Assembly: GCA_913057765.1 (NCBI GenBank)
Contig: CAJXPH010000082.1
Span: forward strand, 1-10,775
Length of the DNA: 10,775 nt
Source: an uncultured Campylobacteraceae bacterium
Lineage (GTDB): Bacteria > Campylobacterota > Campylobacteria > Campylobacterales > Arcobacteraceae
Direction of reading: 5' to 3'
The notes beneath the pieces were generated by a model. It searched no databases. It was not told the DNA's origin and saw nothing but the letters and a program-made list of their open reading frames with translations. A program made the position numbers and the translations under genes. Below are positions 1 to 6,758 of the stretch, piece after piece; positions within the stretch are counted from its first letter, which is position 1, and the number at the start of each line of letters is the position of its first letter.

Positions 1-48
1 CGAGATCCTCTCTGGTCTCGTGGGCTCGGAGATGTGTATAAGAGACAG
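1..48 (+). other. Illumina Nextera i7 adapter / Tn5 mosaic end (non-genomic)
   Basis: Positions 1-6 (CGAGAT) match the end of the P7 flow-cell sequence. Positions 7-14 (CCTCTCTG) are an 8-base index slot, which I recall as Nextera index N708. Positions 15-48 are the Nextera read-2 transposase adapter, ending in the 19-bp Tn5 mosaic end AGATGTGTATAAGAGACAG at 30-48. Its composition is also far richer in GC than all the DNA that follows. This is a library artefact left in the assembly, not a mobile element of the organism. Genomic sequence begins at about position 49. Confidence 0.98.
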
Positions 49-97
49 AAATTGAAATACTTAAAGATATCTATTTTGATAATTAATAATTTTAATG

Positions 98-116
98 TAT
101 AATAAAAATAATAGGA
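98..116 (+). promoter_or_regulatory. Putative -10 box and ribosome binding site of the sensor kinase gene
   Basis: TATAAT at 98-103 matches the sigma-70 -10 consensus exactly, but lies only about 20 nt before the start codon, so the 5' leader would be very short. No convincing -35 is seen, which is usual in Campylobacterota. AGGA at 113-116 lies 6 nt before the ATG at 123 and supports that start. Only 74 bp of genomic DNA precede the gene, so an upstream promoter or a co-transcribed partner could lie beyond the contig end. Confidence 0.45.
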
Positions 117-122
117 TTATAT

Positions 123-2735
123 ATGAATTTATTATCAAAAATTTTGTTACTAATCATACTATTACTAAATACTAGTACTTTTGCAAAAGAAAATAAAAAA
201 GTACTTATTCTCCATTCTTATCACCAATCTTTCCAATGGACTGATAGATTAAACGATGGTATTTATTCAGTACTTAATAAAAGTAATGTAGAAACCGAGT
301 ACTTTATTGAATATATGGATACTAAACGGTTCGTTAATATCGAACACTATAATAATTTAATACAAATCTATTATGATAAATATAAAAATACTAAATTTGA
401 TTTAATAATAAGTTCCGATAACAATGCCTTTAATTTTCTAAAAAAATATAGTGCTTCAATATTTAACTCAGTACCAATAGCATTTTGTGGAGTAAATAGT
501 CTAGTTAAAGAAGATGTAAAAGGTTTTACAAACTTTACAGGAACAAATGAAAAAGCAGATATTACAAAAAATATCAACCTAATCAAAACACTACATCCAA
601 ATACAAATAAAATTTTTGTAATTATAGATACAACAACAACTGGAAATCAAATAAAAAAACAAGTTGTTGAAGCAATTGAAAAATATCCTGATAAAAACCT
701 AACTTTTGAATTTGTTAGTGATATAACTTATGACAATTTAAGAACTAAGGTAAAAAAACTACCAGAAAATAGTGTAATTCTTTTAACTGTTTTTTTTAGA
801 GATAAAAATAATAAGTTTTTTGAATTTAATGATGTTGCTCGAATGATTAATAAAAATTCTAATGTGCCCGTTTATTCCCCCTGGGAGTTTGATGATATAA
901 TTGGAGGATATGCCGTAAGTTCATTTTTCCAAGGAAAAGCTGTTGCATTAATAGCTCAAAAGATATTGAATGGTACTAAAGTTCAAGATATTCCAATTCA
1001 ATATGTAAGCCCAAATAAATTTATTTTTAATTATACAAATCTCATAAAGTATAAAATAAACCAAAATTTATTACCAAAAGACAGTCTTATTCAAAATAAG
1101 CCAATTACATTTTATGAACATTATAAAAGAGAGATTATTTCAGCAATTATACTTTTTATAATGATGTTTGTATTTATTCTTCTATTATTAAGAAACATAC
1201 AAAAAAGAAAAGATGCTGAAATAAAAATAAAAAAACAACTTAAATTCCAACAAGATCTAATTGATAATGTTGATACACCAATTTATTATAAAGATTTAGA
1301 AGGTAAATATATTGGATGTAATAAAGCTTTTGAAAATTTTGTTAACCAGAAAAAAGAGAATATCATAGGAAAATCAATCTATGCAATAATTCCTAAAAAA
1401 TCTGCAAATATATATGATTTAAGAGATAAAGAACTTTTCAAAACACAAATTGCACAAAAATATGAAGAAATTCTAGAAAATGATGAAAAAGAAATTAAAC
1501 ATTTAGTCTTTTATAAAAATGTATTTTTTAATGAAAAGCAGGAAGTTGTTGGATTAATAGGTGTTATATTTGATATTACAAGATTAAAAGAATATTCACT
1601 TAAATTAGATAATCAAAATAAAGAATTGATTGAAGCAAATAAATCTAAGGATGATTTTTTAGCAAATATGAGTCATGAACTAAAAACTCCACTAAATTCC
1701 ATAAATATTATTTCTTCAATAATGATGAAAAACAAAGATCAAAAACTAGATATAGAACAAGTAAAAAGCTTAAAAATCATTAATAGCTGTGGTCAAGATT
1801 TACTATTTTTAATTAACGATGTATTAGATATTTCAAAACTTGAAGCAGGAGAAATTATAATAAATTACGCCACTTTTAATTTATATAAATGTATGCATAA
1901 ATTAAAAGACATGATTGAGCCACAAGCAAATAAAAAAGGTTTAAATTTAATATTAGAATATGAAAGTGCCACAGAATTGATTTATTCTGATGAACAAAGA
2001 ATAGCACAAATTTTAAAAAATTTATTAAGCAATTCATTAAAATTTACACATGAAGGTAATATAAAAATTATAGTCAGAGATTCTAAAAATTTCATAAGTA
2101 TTTTAGTTGAAGATGATGGAATTGGTATTGCAAAAGATAAATTAGATTCTATTTTTGATAGATTCAAACAAGTTGATGAGAGTACCAGTAGATTGTACGG
2201 AGGAACGGGGCTTGGTTTATCTATTTGCAAAGAATTAACAAGTTTATTAAATGGCTTGATTGACGTTCAAAGTATTTTAGAAAGAGGAACAAAATTCACA
2301 TTAACGATTCCTAAAAATATAGATAAAATTGATACAAAAGTTTTAAATGAAAAAGAGGGAAAAGAACCTTTAACTAATATAGTAAAAAGTGAAAATATTA
2401 ATCAAAATAATAAGAATATATTAATTTTTAATAATGATCCTATAAATTATCTCAAAATAATTGTTGGATTAAAAAAAGACAATGATGTAAAACAACTTAA
2501 TAATTTAGATGAACTTTTTGATGAGCTAAAAAATAGAAATAATTATTCACATATAATTATAGATACTCAAAATCTAAGTAGTAAAGAATTAGTAGAAATT
2601 GATATTACAGATAATTTAATTTTAATTATAGAAAAAGATGAAACTTTACCAGATGACTTACTACAAAAAGCAAATTACATATATACTAAGCCTCTAGACA
2701 TAGATGATTTTATAAAAAATATTAATCTTTTATAA
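123..2735 (+). CDS. Membrane sensor histidine kinase with ABC substrate-binding-like sensor, PAS, and degenerate receiver tail
   Basis: The 870-aa protein starts with a signal peptide or anchor (residues 1-22). A periplasmic domain follows, about residues 25-320, resembling the ABC_sub_bind family (opening VLILHSYHQSFQW). One membrane helix lies at about 338-356 and a PAS domain at about 374-490. The HisKA dimerisation domain carries SHELKTPLNS with phospho-accepting His518. The HATPase_c domain has N box Asn633/Asn637, G1 DDGIGIA at 664-670 and G2 GGTGLGLS at 693-700, so kinase activity looks intact. Residues about 764-870 look like a shortened receiver. Asp814 sits in the phospho-acceptor position and K856-P857 match the conserved Lys-Pro, but the usual acidic pair reads N770-N771-D772 and the stretch between Asp814 and Lys856 is about 10 residues short. 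The role is inferred to be sensing a periplasmic small molecule and phosphorylating a response regulator. No full regulator gene is in the window; it may lie upstream beyond the contig end. Confidence 0.9.
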   Translation: MNLLSKILLLIILLLNTSTFAKENKKVLILHSYHQSFQWTDRLNDGIYSVLNKSNVETEYFIEYMDTKRFVNIEHYNNLIQIYYDKYKNTKFDLIISSDNNAFNFLKKYSASIFNSVPIAFCGVNSLVKEDVKGFTNFTGTNEKADITKNINLIKTLHPNTNKIFVIIDTTTTGNQIKKQVVEAIEKYPDKNLTFEFVSDITYDNLRTKVKKLPENSVILLTVFFRDKNNKFFEFNDVARMINKNSNVPVYSPWEFDDIIGGYAVSSFFQGKAVALIAQKILNGTKVQDIPIQYVSPNKFIFNYTNLIKYKINQNLLPKDSLIQNKPITFYEHYKREIISAIILFIMMFVFILLLLRNIQKRKDAEIKIKKQLKFQQDLIDNVDTPIYYKDLEGKYIGCNKAFENFVNQKKENIIGKSIYAIIPKKSANIYDLRDKELFKTQIAQKYEEILENDEKEIKHLVFYKNVFFNEKQEVVGLIGVIFDITRLKEYSLKLDNQNKELIEANKSKDDFLANMSHELKTPLNSINIISSIMMKNKDQKLDIEQVKSLKIINSCGQDLLFLINDVLDISKLEAGEIIINYATFNLYKCMHKLKDMIEPQANKKGLNLILEYESATELIYSDEQRIAQILKNLLSNSLKFTHEGNIKIIVRDSKNFISILVEDDGIGIAKDKLDSIFDRFKQVDESTSRLYGGTGLGLSICKELTSLLNGLIDVQSILERGTKFTLTIPKNIDKIDTKVLNEKEGKEPLTNIVKSENINQNNKNILIFNNDPINYLKIIVGLKKDNDVKQLNNLDELFDELKNRNNYSHIIIDTQNLSSKELVEIDITDNLILIIEKDETLPDDLLQKANYIYTKPLDIDDFIKNINLL

Positions 2736-2773
2736 TATATTGATAAACAACAATTTTTATTCCTCTACATTTT

Positions 2774-2804
2774 GATAATATATACTATATTTGGAATAAC
2801 AAGG
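2774..2804 (+). promoter_or_regulatory. Candidate promoter and ribosome binding site of the first SDR gene
   Basis: The 76-bp gap after the kinase gene contains overlapping -10-like boxes, GATAAT at 2774-2779 and TATACT at 2781-2786, with no clear -35. AAGG at 2801-2804 lies 7 nt before the ATG at 2812 and serves as the ribosome binding site. The promoter call is weak because such boxes are common in DNA this rich in AT. Read-through from the kinase gene is possible, as I see no good terminator in the gap. Confidence 0.3.
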
Positions 2805-2811
2805 TTTAAAG

Positions 2812-3639
2812 ATGAATAATCAAAAGGTAGTTTTAATAACAGGGTCAAGTACTGGAATGGGAAAAGAAACTGCATTAATTCTAGCAAAAAAAGGTTTTTT
2901 AGTTTATGCAGGATCAAGAGATCCTAAAAAACTTGAAAAATTAAATACCAAAAATCTTATTCCAATAAAGTTAGATATTACAAACCCAGATAATATAAAA
3001 GAAGTAATAAATATAATAAAAAAAGAGCATGGAAAAATTGATGTTCTTATAAATAATGCAGGATATGGTTTAGTTTCTACAGTTGAAGACTTAGATGAAA
3101 AAGAGATGTTTGACCAATATAATATCAATGTATTTGGCCTTCTTCGTATGTGTAAAGAAGTGATTCCTTCAATGAGAAAAGAAAATAGTGGTGTGATTAT
3201 AAATATTAGTTCTTTTTTAGGGAAAATTGGACTACCGTTGCTTACATTATACAATTCAAGTAAATATGCGGTTGAAGGTATTACAGACTCATTAAGATAC
3301 GAATTGTCAGAATTTAATATAAGAGTCCATTCTGTTATGCCTGGTTTTTTTAACACTAATTTTGCAAAAGAAAACCTTGTAACAAATTTTAATACTTTCG
3401 ATGAAAAATCTCCTTATGCTAAAACTGTTTCAAAACTTGCTCCTGTGATAGTTGAACAAATAAACAATGGCAATAATCCAAAAGAAGTAGGATCTATGAT
3501 TTTAGATATTATAGAAAATGATAAATTTCCTGCACGTGCAACAATTGGTGAAAAAGCAAAAAAATTCATTCCAATGAAAAAAGAATTAAGTGATGAAGAC
3601 TTTGAGAGACGTGTTAAAGAATATTATAATATAGGATAA
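2812..3639 (+). CDS. Short-chain dehydrogenase/reductase (SDR), first paralogue
   Basis: A 275-aa classical SDR. The nucleotide-binding motif TGSSTGMG is at residues 10-17 and NNAG at 81-84. The catalytic tetrad is Asn106, Ser134, Tyr147 and Lys151 (YNSSK), all present. The second strand ends in Ser35-Arg36 rather than an acidic residue, which in this family suggests NADP(H) preference. The protein should be cytoplasmic and reduce or oxidise a carbonyl/alcohol substrate that the sequence does not reveal. It is strongly similar along its whole length to the SDR at 4700-5515, including the C-terminal block with KELSDxDFE, so the two are paralogues from a local duplication. Its stop codon is 2 nt before the AraC gene, and the AraC ribosome binding site lies inside its last codons, so the two form an operon. 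Confidence 0.93.
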   Translation: MNNQKVVLITGSSTGMGKETALILAKKGFLVYAGSRDPKKLEKLNTKNLIPIKLDITNPDNIKEVINIIKKEHGKIDVLINNAGYGLVSTVEDLDEKEMFDQYNINVFGLLRMCKEVIPSMRKENSGVIINISSFLGKIGLPLLTLYNSSKYAVEGITDSLRYELSEFNIRVHSVMPGFFNTNFAKENLVTNFNTFDEKSPYAKTVSKLAPVIVEQINNGNNPKEVGSMILDIIENDKFPARATIGEKAKKFIPMKKELSDEDFERRVKEYYNIG

Positions 3640-3641
3640 GT

Positions 3642-4562
3642 ATGGATAGTTTCTTTTTTAATATAACTGATACAAAATATAAAACTACAAAACTTCTTGA
3701 AAAGAATGATGAACATATTACAAGAGTTGATATTTCAAATGGAATTGTCTTTTTTGATATAAACCTTAAAAAAAATGTAGATATGCAATTTCCTATTAAA
3801 AACCTTGATAGAATGGTCGTAATTTCTGTAGTTCAAGAAGGGCAATTTCAAATATCTGATAATATAAAAAATGAAGAATATATATCAAAGAAAGATGATA
3901 TAAATATATTTTGTTCATCAAGACAAGATTTTTCCCTTACAATTAAAAAAGCTGAGAAATCAAAAGTTTTTATTCTTTTTATTGCTGATTTCTTTTTAAA
4001 AAGATATCTAAGTTCAAATAAGAATGAACCATTAGATTTTTTATATAATAAAATTCAAGATGAACTATCTTTAGAATTAGTAGATTCTCAACCAATAGAC
4101 GCATTAAGTTTATACATTATAAATAAAATTATAAACACAAAAGAACACTCAAATATGAATAGTATTAGATATGAACACAATGTCATGGAGTTCATGATTC
4201 ATAGATTCTCTCTACTTGATATATATGAAGATACTATTAATGCAGAAGACTTAGTCATTGCAAAAAAAGCAAAAGAACATCTTCTAAAAAACTATGTTAC
4301 TCCACCCACAATTAATATTTTGGCTCATCTTTGCGCAACAAATGAATCTAAATTAAAAATTATATTTAAAAAAGTTTTTAAAATGACTATTTATAACTAT
4401 ATACAAAAACTTCGTCTAGAAAAGGCAAATCTACTTTTAAAAGATAAAGTTTTAAATATAGGTGAGATTGCAAAAGATGTTGGATATAAACATCAAGGTC
4501 ACTTTAGTAAACTATTCTTCGAAACATATGGAATATATCCTAAAGATTTATTAAAAAGTTAG
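3642..4562 (+). CDS. AraC/XylS-family transcriptional regulator
   Basis: The 306-aa protein has a C-terminal AraC DNA-binding domain (about residues 203-306) with two helix-turn-helix units. The first spans about 222-246 and the second about 271-295, followed by the family signature region GYKHQGHFSKLFFETYG ending in YPKDLL. Residues 1-195 form an effector or dimerisation region of the length seen in AraC-type regulators with a cupin-like N-terminus; I do not recognise the ligand. AGGA at 3633-3636, inside the end of the preceding SDR gene, is 5 nt before the ATG, which argues for translational coupling. Located between two SDR paralogues, it probably regulates one or both. The repeats just downstream in 4609-4676 are its best candidate binding sites. 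This regulatory role is inferred from position. Confidence 0.92.
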   Translation: MDSFFFNITDTKYKTTKLLEKNDEHITRVDISNGIVFFDINLKKNVDMQFPIKNLDRMVVISVVQEGQFQISDNIKNEEYISKKDDINIFCSSRQDFSLTIKKAEKSKVFILFIADFFLKRYLSSNKNEPLDFLYNKIQDELSLELVDSQPIDALSLYIINKIINTKEHSNMNSIRYEHNVMEFMIHRFSLLDIYEDTINAEDLVIAKKAKEHLLKNYVTPPTINILAHLCATNESKLKIIFKKVFKMTIYNYIQKLRLEKANLLLKDKVLNIGEIAKDVGYKHQGHFSKLFFETYGIYPKDLLKS

Positions 4563-4608
4563 TTTTTTCTTTATTTAAACTTTATTTTTTTTATTAAAAA
4601 ATCTTTTT

Positions 4609-4620
4609 CTGCTAAAATTA
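4609..4620 (+). promoter_or_regulatory. Upstream copy of a 12-bp repeat with an extended -10 motif
   Basis: CTGCTAAAATTA occurs here and again, identically, at 4665-4676. It contains TGCTAAAAT, which fits an extended -10 element (TGnTAnAAT), and is preceded by a T-run as in many Campylobacterota promoters. It may be a distal promoter for the second SDR gene, or a binding site for the neighbouring AraC regulator. Both readings are inferences. Confidence 0.45.
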
Positions 4621-4634
4621 ATTTCTTCTATTGC

Positions 4635-4655
4635 TAAAAGCTTATTGTAAAAGCT
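4635..4655 (+). repeat. Direct repeat TAAAAGCT, candidate AraC operator
   Basis: TAAAAGCT occurs at 4635-4642 and 4648-4655, with start points 13 bp apart. The second copy overlaps TTGTAA at 4645-4650, a -35-like hexamer 18 bp before TAAAAT at 4669-4674. Direct repeats abutting or overlapping -35 are the usual arrangement for activating AraC-family proteins. The 13-bp spacing differs from the roughly 21-bp spacing of well-known AraC half-sites, so the assignment is tentative. Confidence 0.4.
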
Positions 4656-4694
4656 CTTGTCTACCTGCTAAAATTATTTAAAATATAAAAGGAG
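4645..4694 (+). promoter_or_regulatory. Proximal promoter and strong ribosome binding site of the second SDR gene
   Basis: The extended -10 motif TGCTAAAAT at 4666-4674 follows a weak -35-like TTGTAA at 4645-4650 with an 18-bp spacer. The ribosome binding site AAAGGAG at 4688-4694 is 5 nt before the ATG at 4700 and is the strongest one in this block, so the second SDR should be well translated. With only 22 nt between the SDR and the peroxidase gene, this promoter probably also drives the peroxidase and cytochrome genes. Confidence 0.55.
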
Positions 4695-4699
4695 ACTTT

Positions 4700-5515
4700 A
4701 TGTCACAAGTAATTTTAATAACGGGCGCAACTTCGGGAATGGGTGAATTAACTGCAAGTACACTAGCAAGTAATGGTTATGTAGTATATGCAGGAACAAG
4801 AAATCAAGAAGCTCCACAATCTAATATTGAAAACATCACAAATATTTATTTAGATGTAACAAAAACTGATTCAATTAAAAATGCAGTAAATCAAATTATT
4901 GAAAAAGAAGGAAAAATTGATGTTCTTGTTAACAATGCAGGATATGGACTTCTAGCAACTGTTGAAGATGGAACAGACGAAGAGATGTTTAATCAGTTTG
5001 ATGTAAATGTATTTGGTCTTATAAAGATGACTAGAGAAGTTTTACCTTATATGAGAAAAGCAAACTCTGGTGTAATTATTAATATTAGTTCATTCTTAGG
5101 AAAAATAGGATTACCTTTACTTGCACATTACAATGCTTCAAAATATGCAGTAGAAGGTATTGTAGATTCATTAAGATTTGAAGTATCTCCTTTTAATATC
5201 AGAGTACATTCTATTCAATCAGGATTATTTGGAACAAACTTCGTTAAAAATGGTTTAGTAGCAAATGCACAAACAACAAGTGAAGAATCTCCATATAAAG
5301 AATTAGTGGCACATTTTGTTCCAATCGTTGCAAAAGCAATAAATGAAGGACCTACTCCTCAACCAATTGCAGATGCTGTAAAAAATATAATTGAAGATGA
5401 AAATTCTGATATTTCAATTCCAGTAGGAGCAGAAGCCGAAGCTTTTGTACCCTTGAGAAAAGAGTTATCTGATATTGATTTTGAACAAAAAATTAAAGAA
5501 ACTTTTGCGTTATAA
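4700..5515 (+). CDS. Short-chain dehydrogenase/reductase (SDR), second paralogue
   Basis: A 271-aa classical SDR with TGATSGMG at residues 8-15, NNAG at 78-81 and the complete tetrad Asn103, Ser131, Tyr144 and Lys148 (YNASK). Thr33-Arg34 after the second strand suggests NADP(H). All key residues are offset by three from the SDR at 2812-3639. Long blocks are nearly identical, including GKIDVL, NSGVIINISSFLGKIGLP and KYAVEG, so it is a paralogue of that gene. It differs most in the stretch after the cofactor-binding strand and in the lid region at about 182-200, where substrate choice in SDRs is often set. It has its own promoter region and a strong ribosome binding site. It probably heads a transcript with the downstream peroxidase and cytochrome genes. 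Substrate unknown. Confidence 0.94.
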   Translation: MSQVILITGATSGMGELTASTLASNGYVVYAGTRNQEAPQSNIENITNIYLDVTKTDSIKNAVNQIIEKEGKIDVLVNNAGYGLLATVEDGTDEEMFNQFDVNVFGLIKMTREVLPYMRKANSGVIINISSFLGKIGLPLLAHYNASKYAVEGIVDSLRFEVSPFNIRVHSIQSGLFGTNFVKNGLVANAQTTSEESPYKELVAHFVPIVAKAINEGPTPQPIADAVKNIIEDENSDISIPVGAEAEAFVPLRKELSDIDFEQKIKETFAL

Positions 5516-5537
5516 TAAAAGAATATATTAAAAAAGA

Positions 5538-6758
5538 ATGAAGATGAAAACAATTATACAAAATATTATCATAGCATTTATTGTTATATCAATTTTATTA
5601 TCTCTTCCCTCTTTATTAAAAGAGAGAGAATTTAAAACTTATGAAGATACACAGTTAAGAAGTACTGCAATAGCAAAGGGACTTAAAGCAATTCCTAGTA
5701 CTTATGAAGATATGGTAAAAGTAGTGGATAAAAAAGAGAACCCTATAACAAAAGAAAAAATTGCCTTAGGGAAAGAACTATTTTTTGATACAAGACTTTC
5801 ACAAAACAATGATATTAACTGTGCAACATGTCATATGATTAGTAAGAATCAGGAAGAAAAAAAGATTATTTTAAATTCTCTAACAAAAAAGAAGAAACCT
5901 AATGATATGAAAAATGCAAATAATTGTGTTGTTTGTCATTTAGGAGATGAAAGTGGAACAGATAGACTAGCAACTTCTATAGGAGATGGTGGAAAAGAAA
6001 ATCCTCATCATCTAAATACTATGACGATATTAAATTCATCTTTAGCAAAACACTTTACATGGGGAGGAGAAGTAAAAAGTTTAGAAGACCAAATTGGTGA
6101 ATCTATACAAGCTTCTACCCAAATGAATATGAATAAAGAAGTACTTGTAAAAAAACTATCAAGTATTGATACATATAAAGATAGTTTTAAAAATGCATTT
6201 AAAAATGAATCTTCAATAACTTTTGAAAATATAGAAAATGCTATTGCAACTTATGCAAGAACACTTCTTACAAGAAGTAGTTTTGATAAGTTTCTAGAAG
6301 GCGATAATAGTGCAATAAATGCACAAGCGAAACAAGGTCTTGTGAACTTTATGAATTTCGGTTGTAGTGGTTGTCACACAGGAATGAGCGTTGGTGGTCA
6401 AAGTGTACAAAGGTTTCCATTAAGACATTTTGCAGGAATTCATGATTTAAGACCAAATCTTGGACCTGCACCTGAGTTTAGAATTATTGATAATAGTTTT
6501 CCATTTGACAATATAGGAGATTATAAAGGAAGAGCTAATACTCATTTCTTTAGAGTTCCTATTTTAAGAAATGTTACAAAAACATCACCATATTTTCATA
6601 ATGGTTCAGTAGATAAAATAAAAAAAGCAGTAGAAATAATGGGAAGACACCAACTAGGATTAAACCTATCAAATAAACAAATAGATGATATAGTTGCATT
6701 TTTAAGAACATTAGAAGGCGATATTGTTGAATACTCTGATAAAGGGAGTACAAAATGA
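5538..6758 (+). CDS. Cytochrome c peroxidase family protein with three CXXCH haem motifs
   Basis: A 406-aa member of the bacterial di-haem cytochrome c peroxidase/MauG family, which typically reduces H2O2 to water in the periplasm. Family hallmarks are LGKELFFDTRLS (77-88), FTWGGEVKSLEDQ (173-185), PILRNVTKTSPYFHNGS (341-357) and a C-terminal QLGLNLSNKQIDDIVAFL block, with Met368 a possible haem ligand. Haem motifs are C95-A-T-C-H99, C130-V-V-C-H134 and C276-S-G-C-H280. Usual members have two haems and roughly 320-350 residues. Here a segment of about 35 residues with an extra CXXCH is inserted in the N-terminal haem domain. A hydrophobic stretch at about 6-24 is a signal anchor or signal peptide. 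The ATG at 5538 has almost no ribosome binding site; the ATG at 5544 has AAGAA 6 nt upstream and may be the true start. Its stop overlaps the start of the next gene. Confidence 0.9.
   Translation: MKMKTIIQNIIIAFIVISILLSLPSLLKEREFKTYEDTQLRSTAIAKGLKAIPSTYEDMVKVVDKKENPITKEKIALGKELFFDTRLSQNNDINCATCHMISKNQEEKKIILNSLTKKKKPNDMKNANNCVVCHLGDESGTDRLATSIGDGGKENPHHLNTMTILNSSLAKHFTWGGEVKSLEDQIGESIQASTQMNMNKEVLVKKLSSIDTYKDSFKNAFKNESSITFENIENAIATYARTLLTRSSFDKFLEGDNSAINAQAKQGLVNFMNFGCSGCHTGMSVGGQSVQRFPLRHFAGIHDLRPNLGPAPEFRIIDNSFPFDNIGDYKGRANTHFFRVPILRNVTKTSPYFHNGSVDKIKKAVEIMGRHQLGLNLSNKQIDDIVAFLRTLEGDIVEYSDKGSTK

Noticed and set aside
30..48. Tn5 transposon end as evidence of a natural mobile element
   Set aside because: It is embedded in the complete Nextera adapter with P7 and index, so it is a library artefact.
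2736..2760. Possible terminator after the sensor kinase gene (ATTG...CAAT followed by five T)
   Set aside because: The stem is only 4 bp with an 8-nt loop, too weak to call in DNA with so many A and T runs.
2904..3356. 150-aa open frame on the - strand inside the first SDR gene
   Set aside because: It is antisense to a gene with full catalytic motifs, has no ribosome binding site or recognisable domain, and arises from the skewed codon use of the + strand gene.
4563..4600. T-rich stretch after the AraC gene as a terminator
   Set aside because: There are T-runs but no stem of useful length before them, so I did not annotate an intrinsic terminator.
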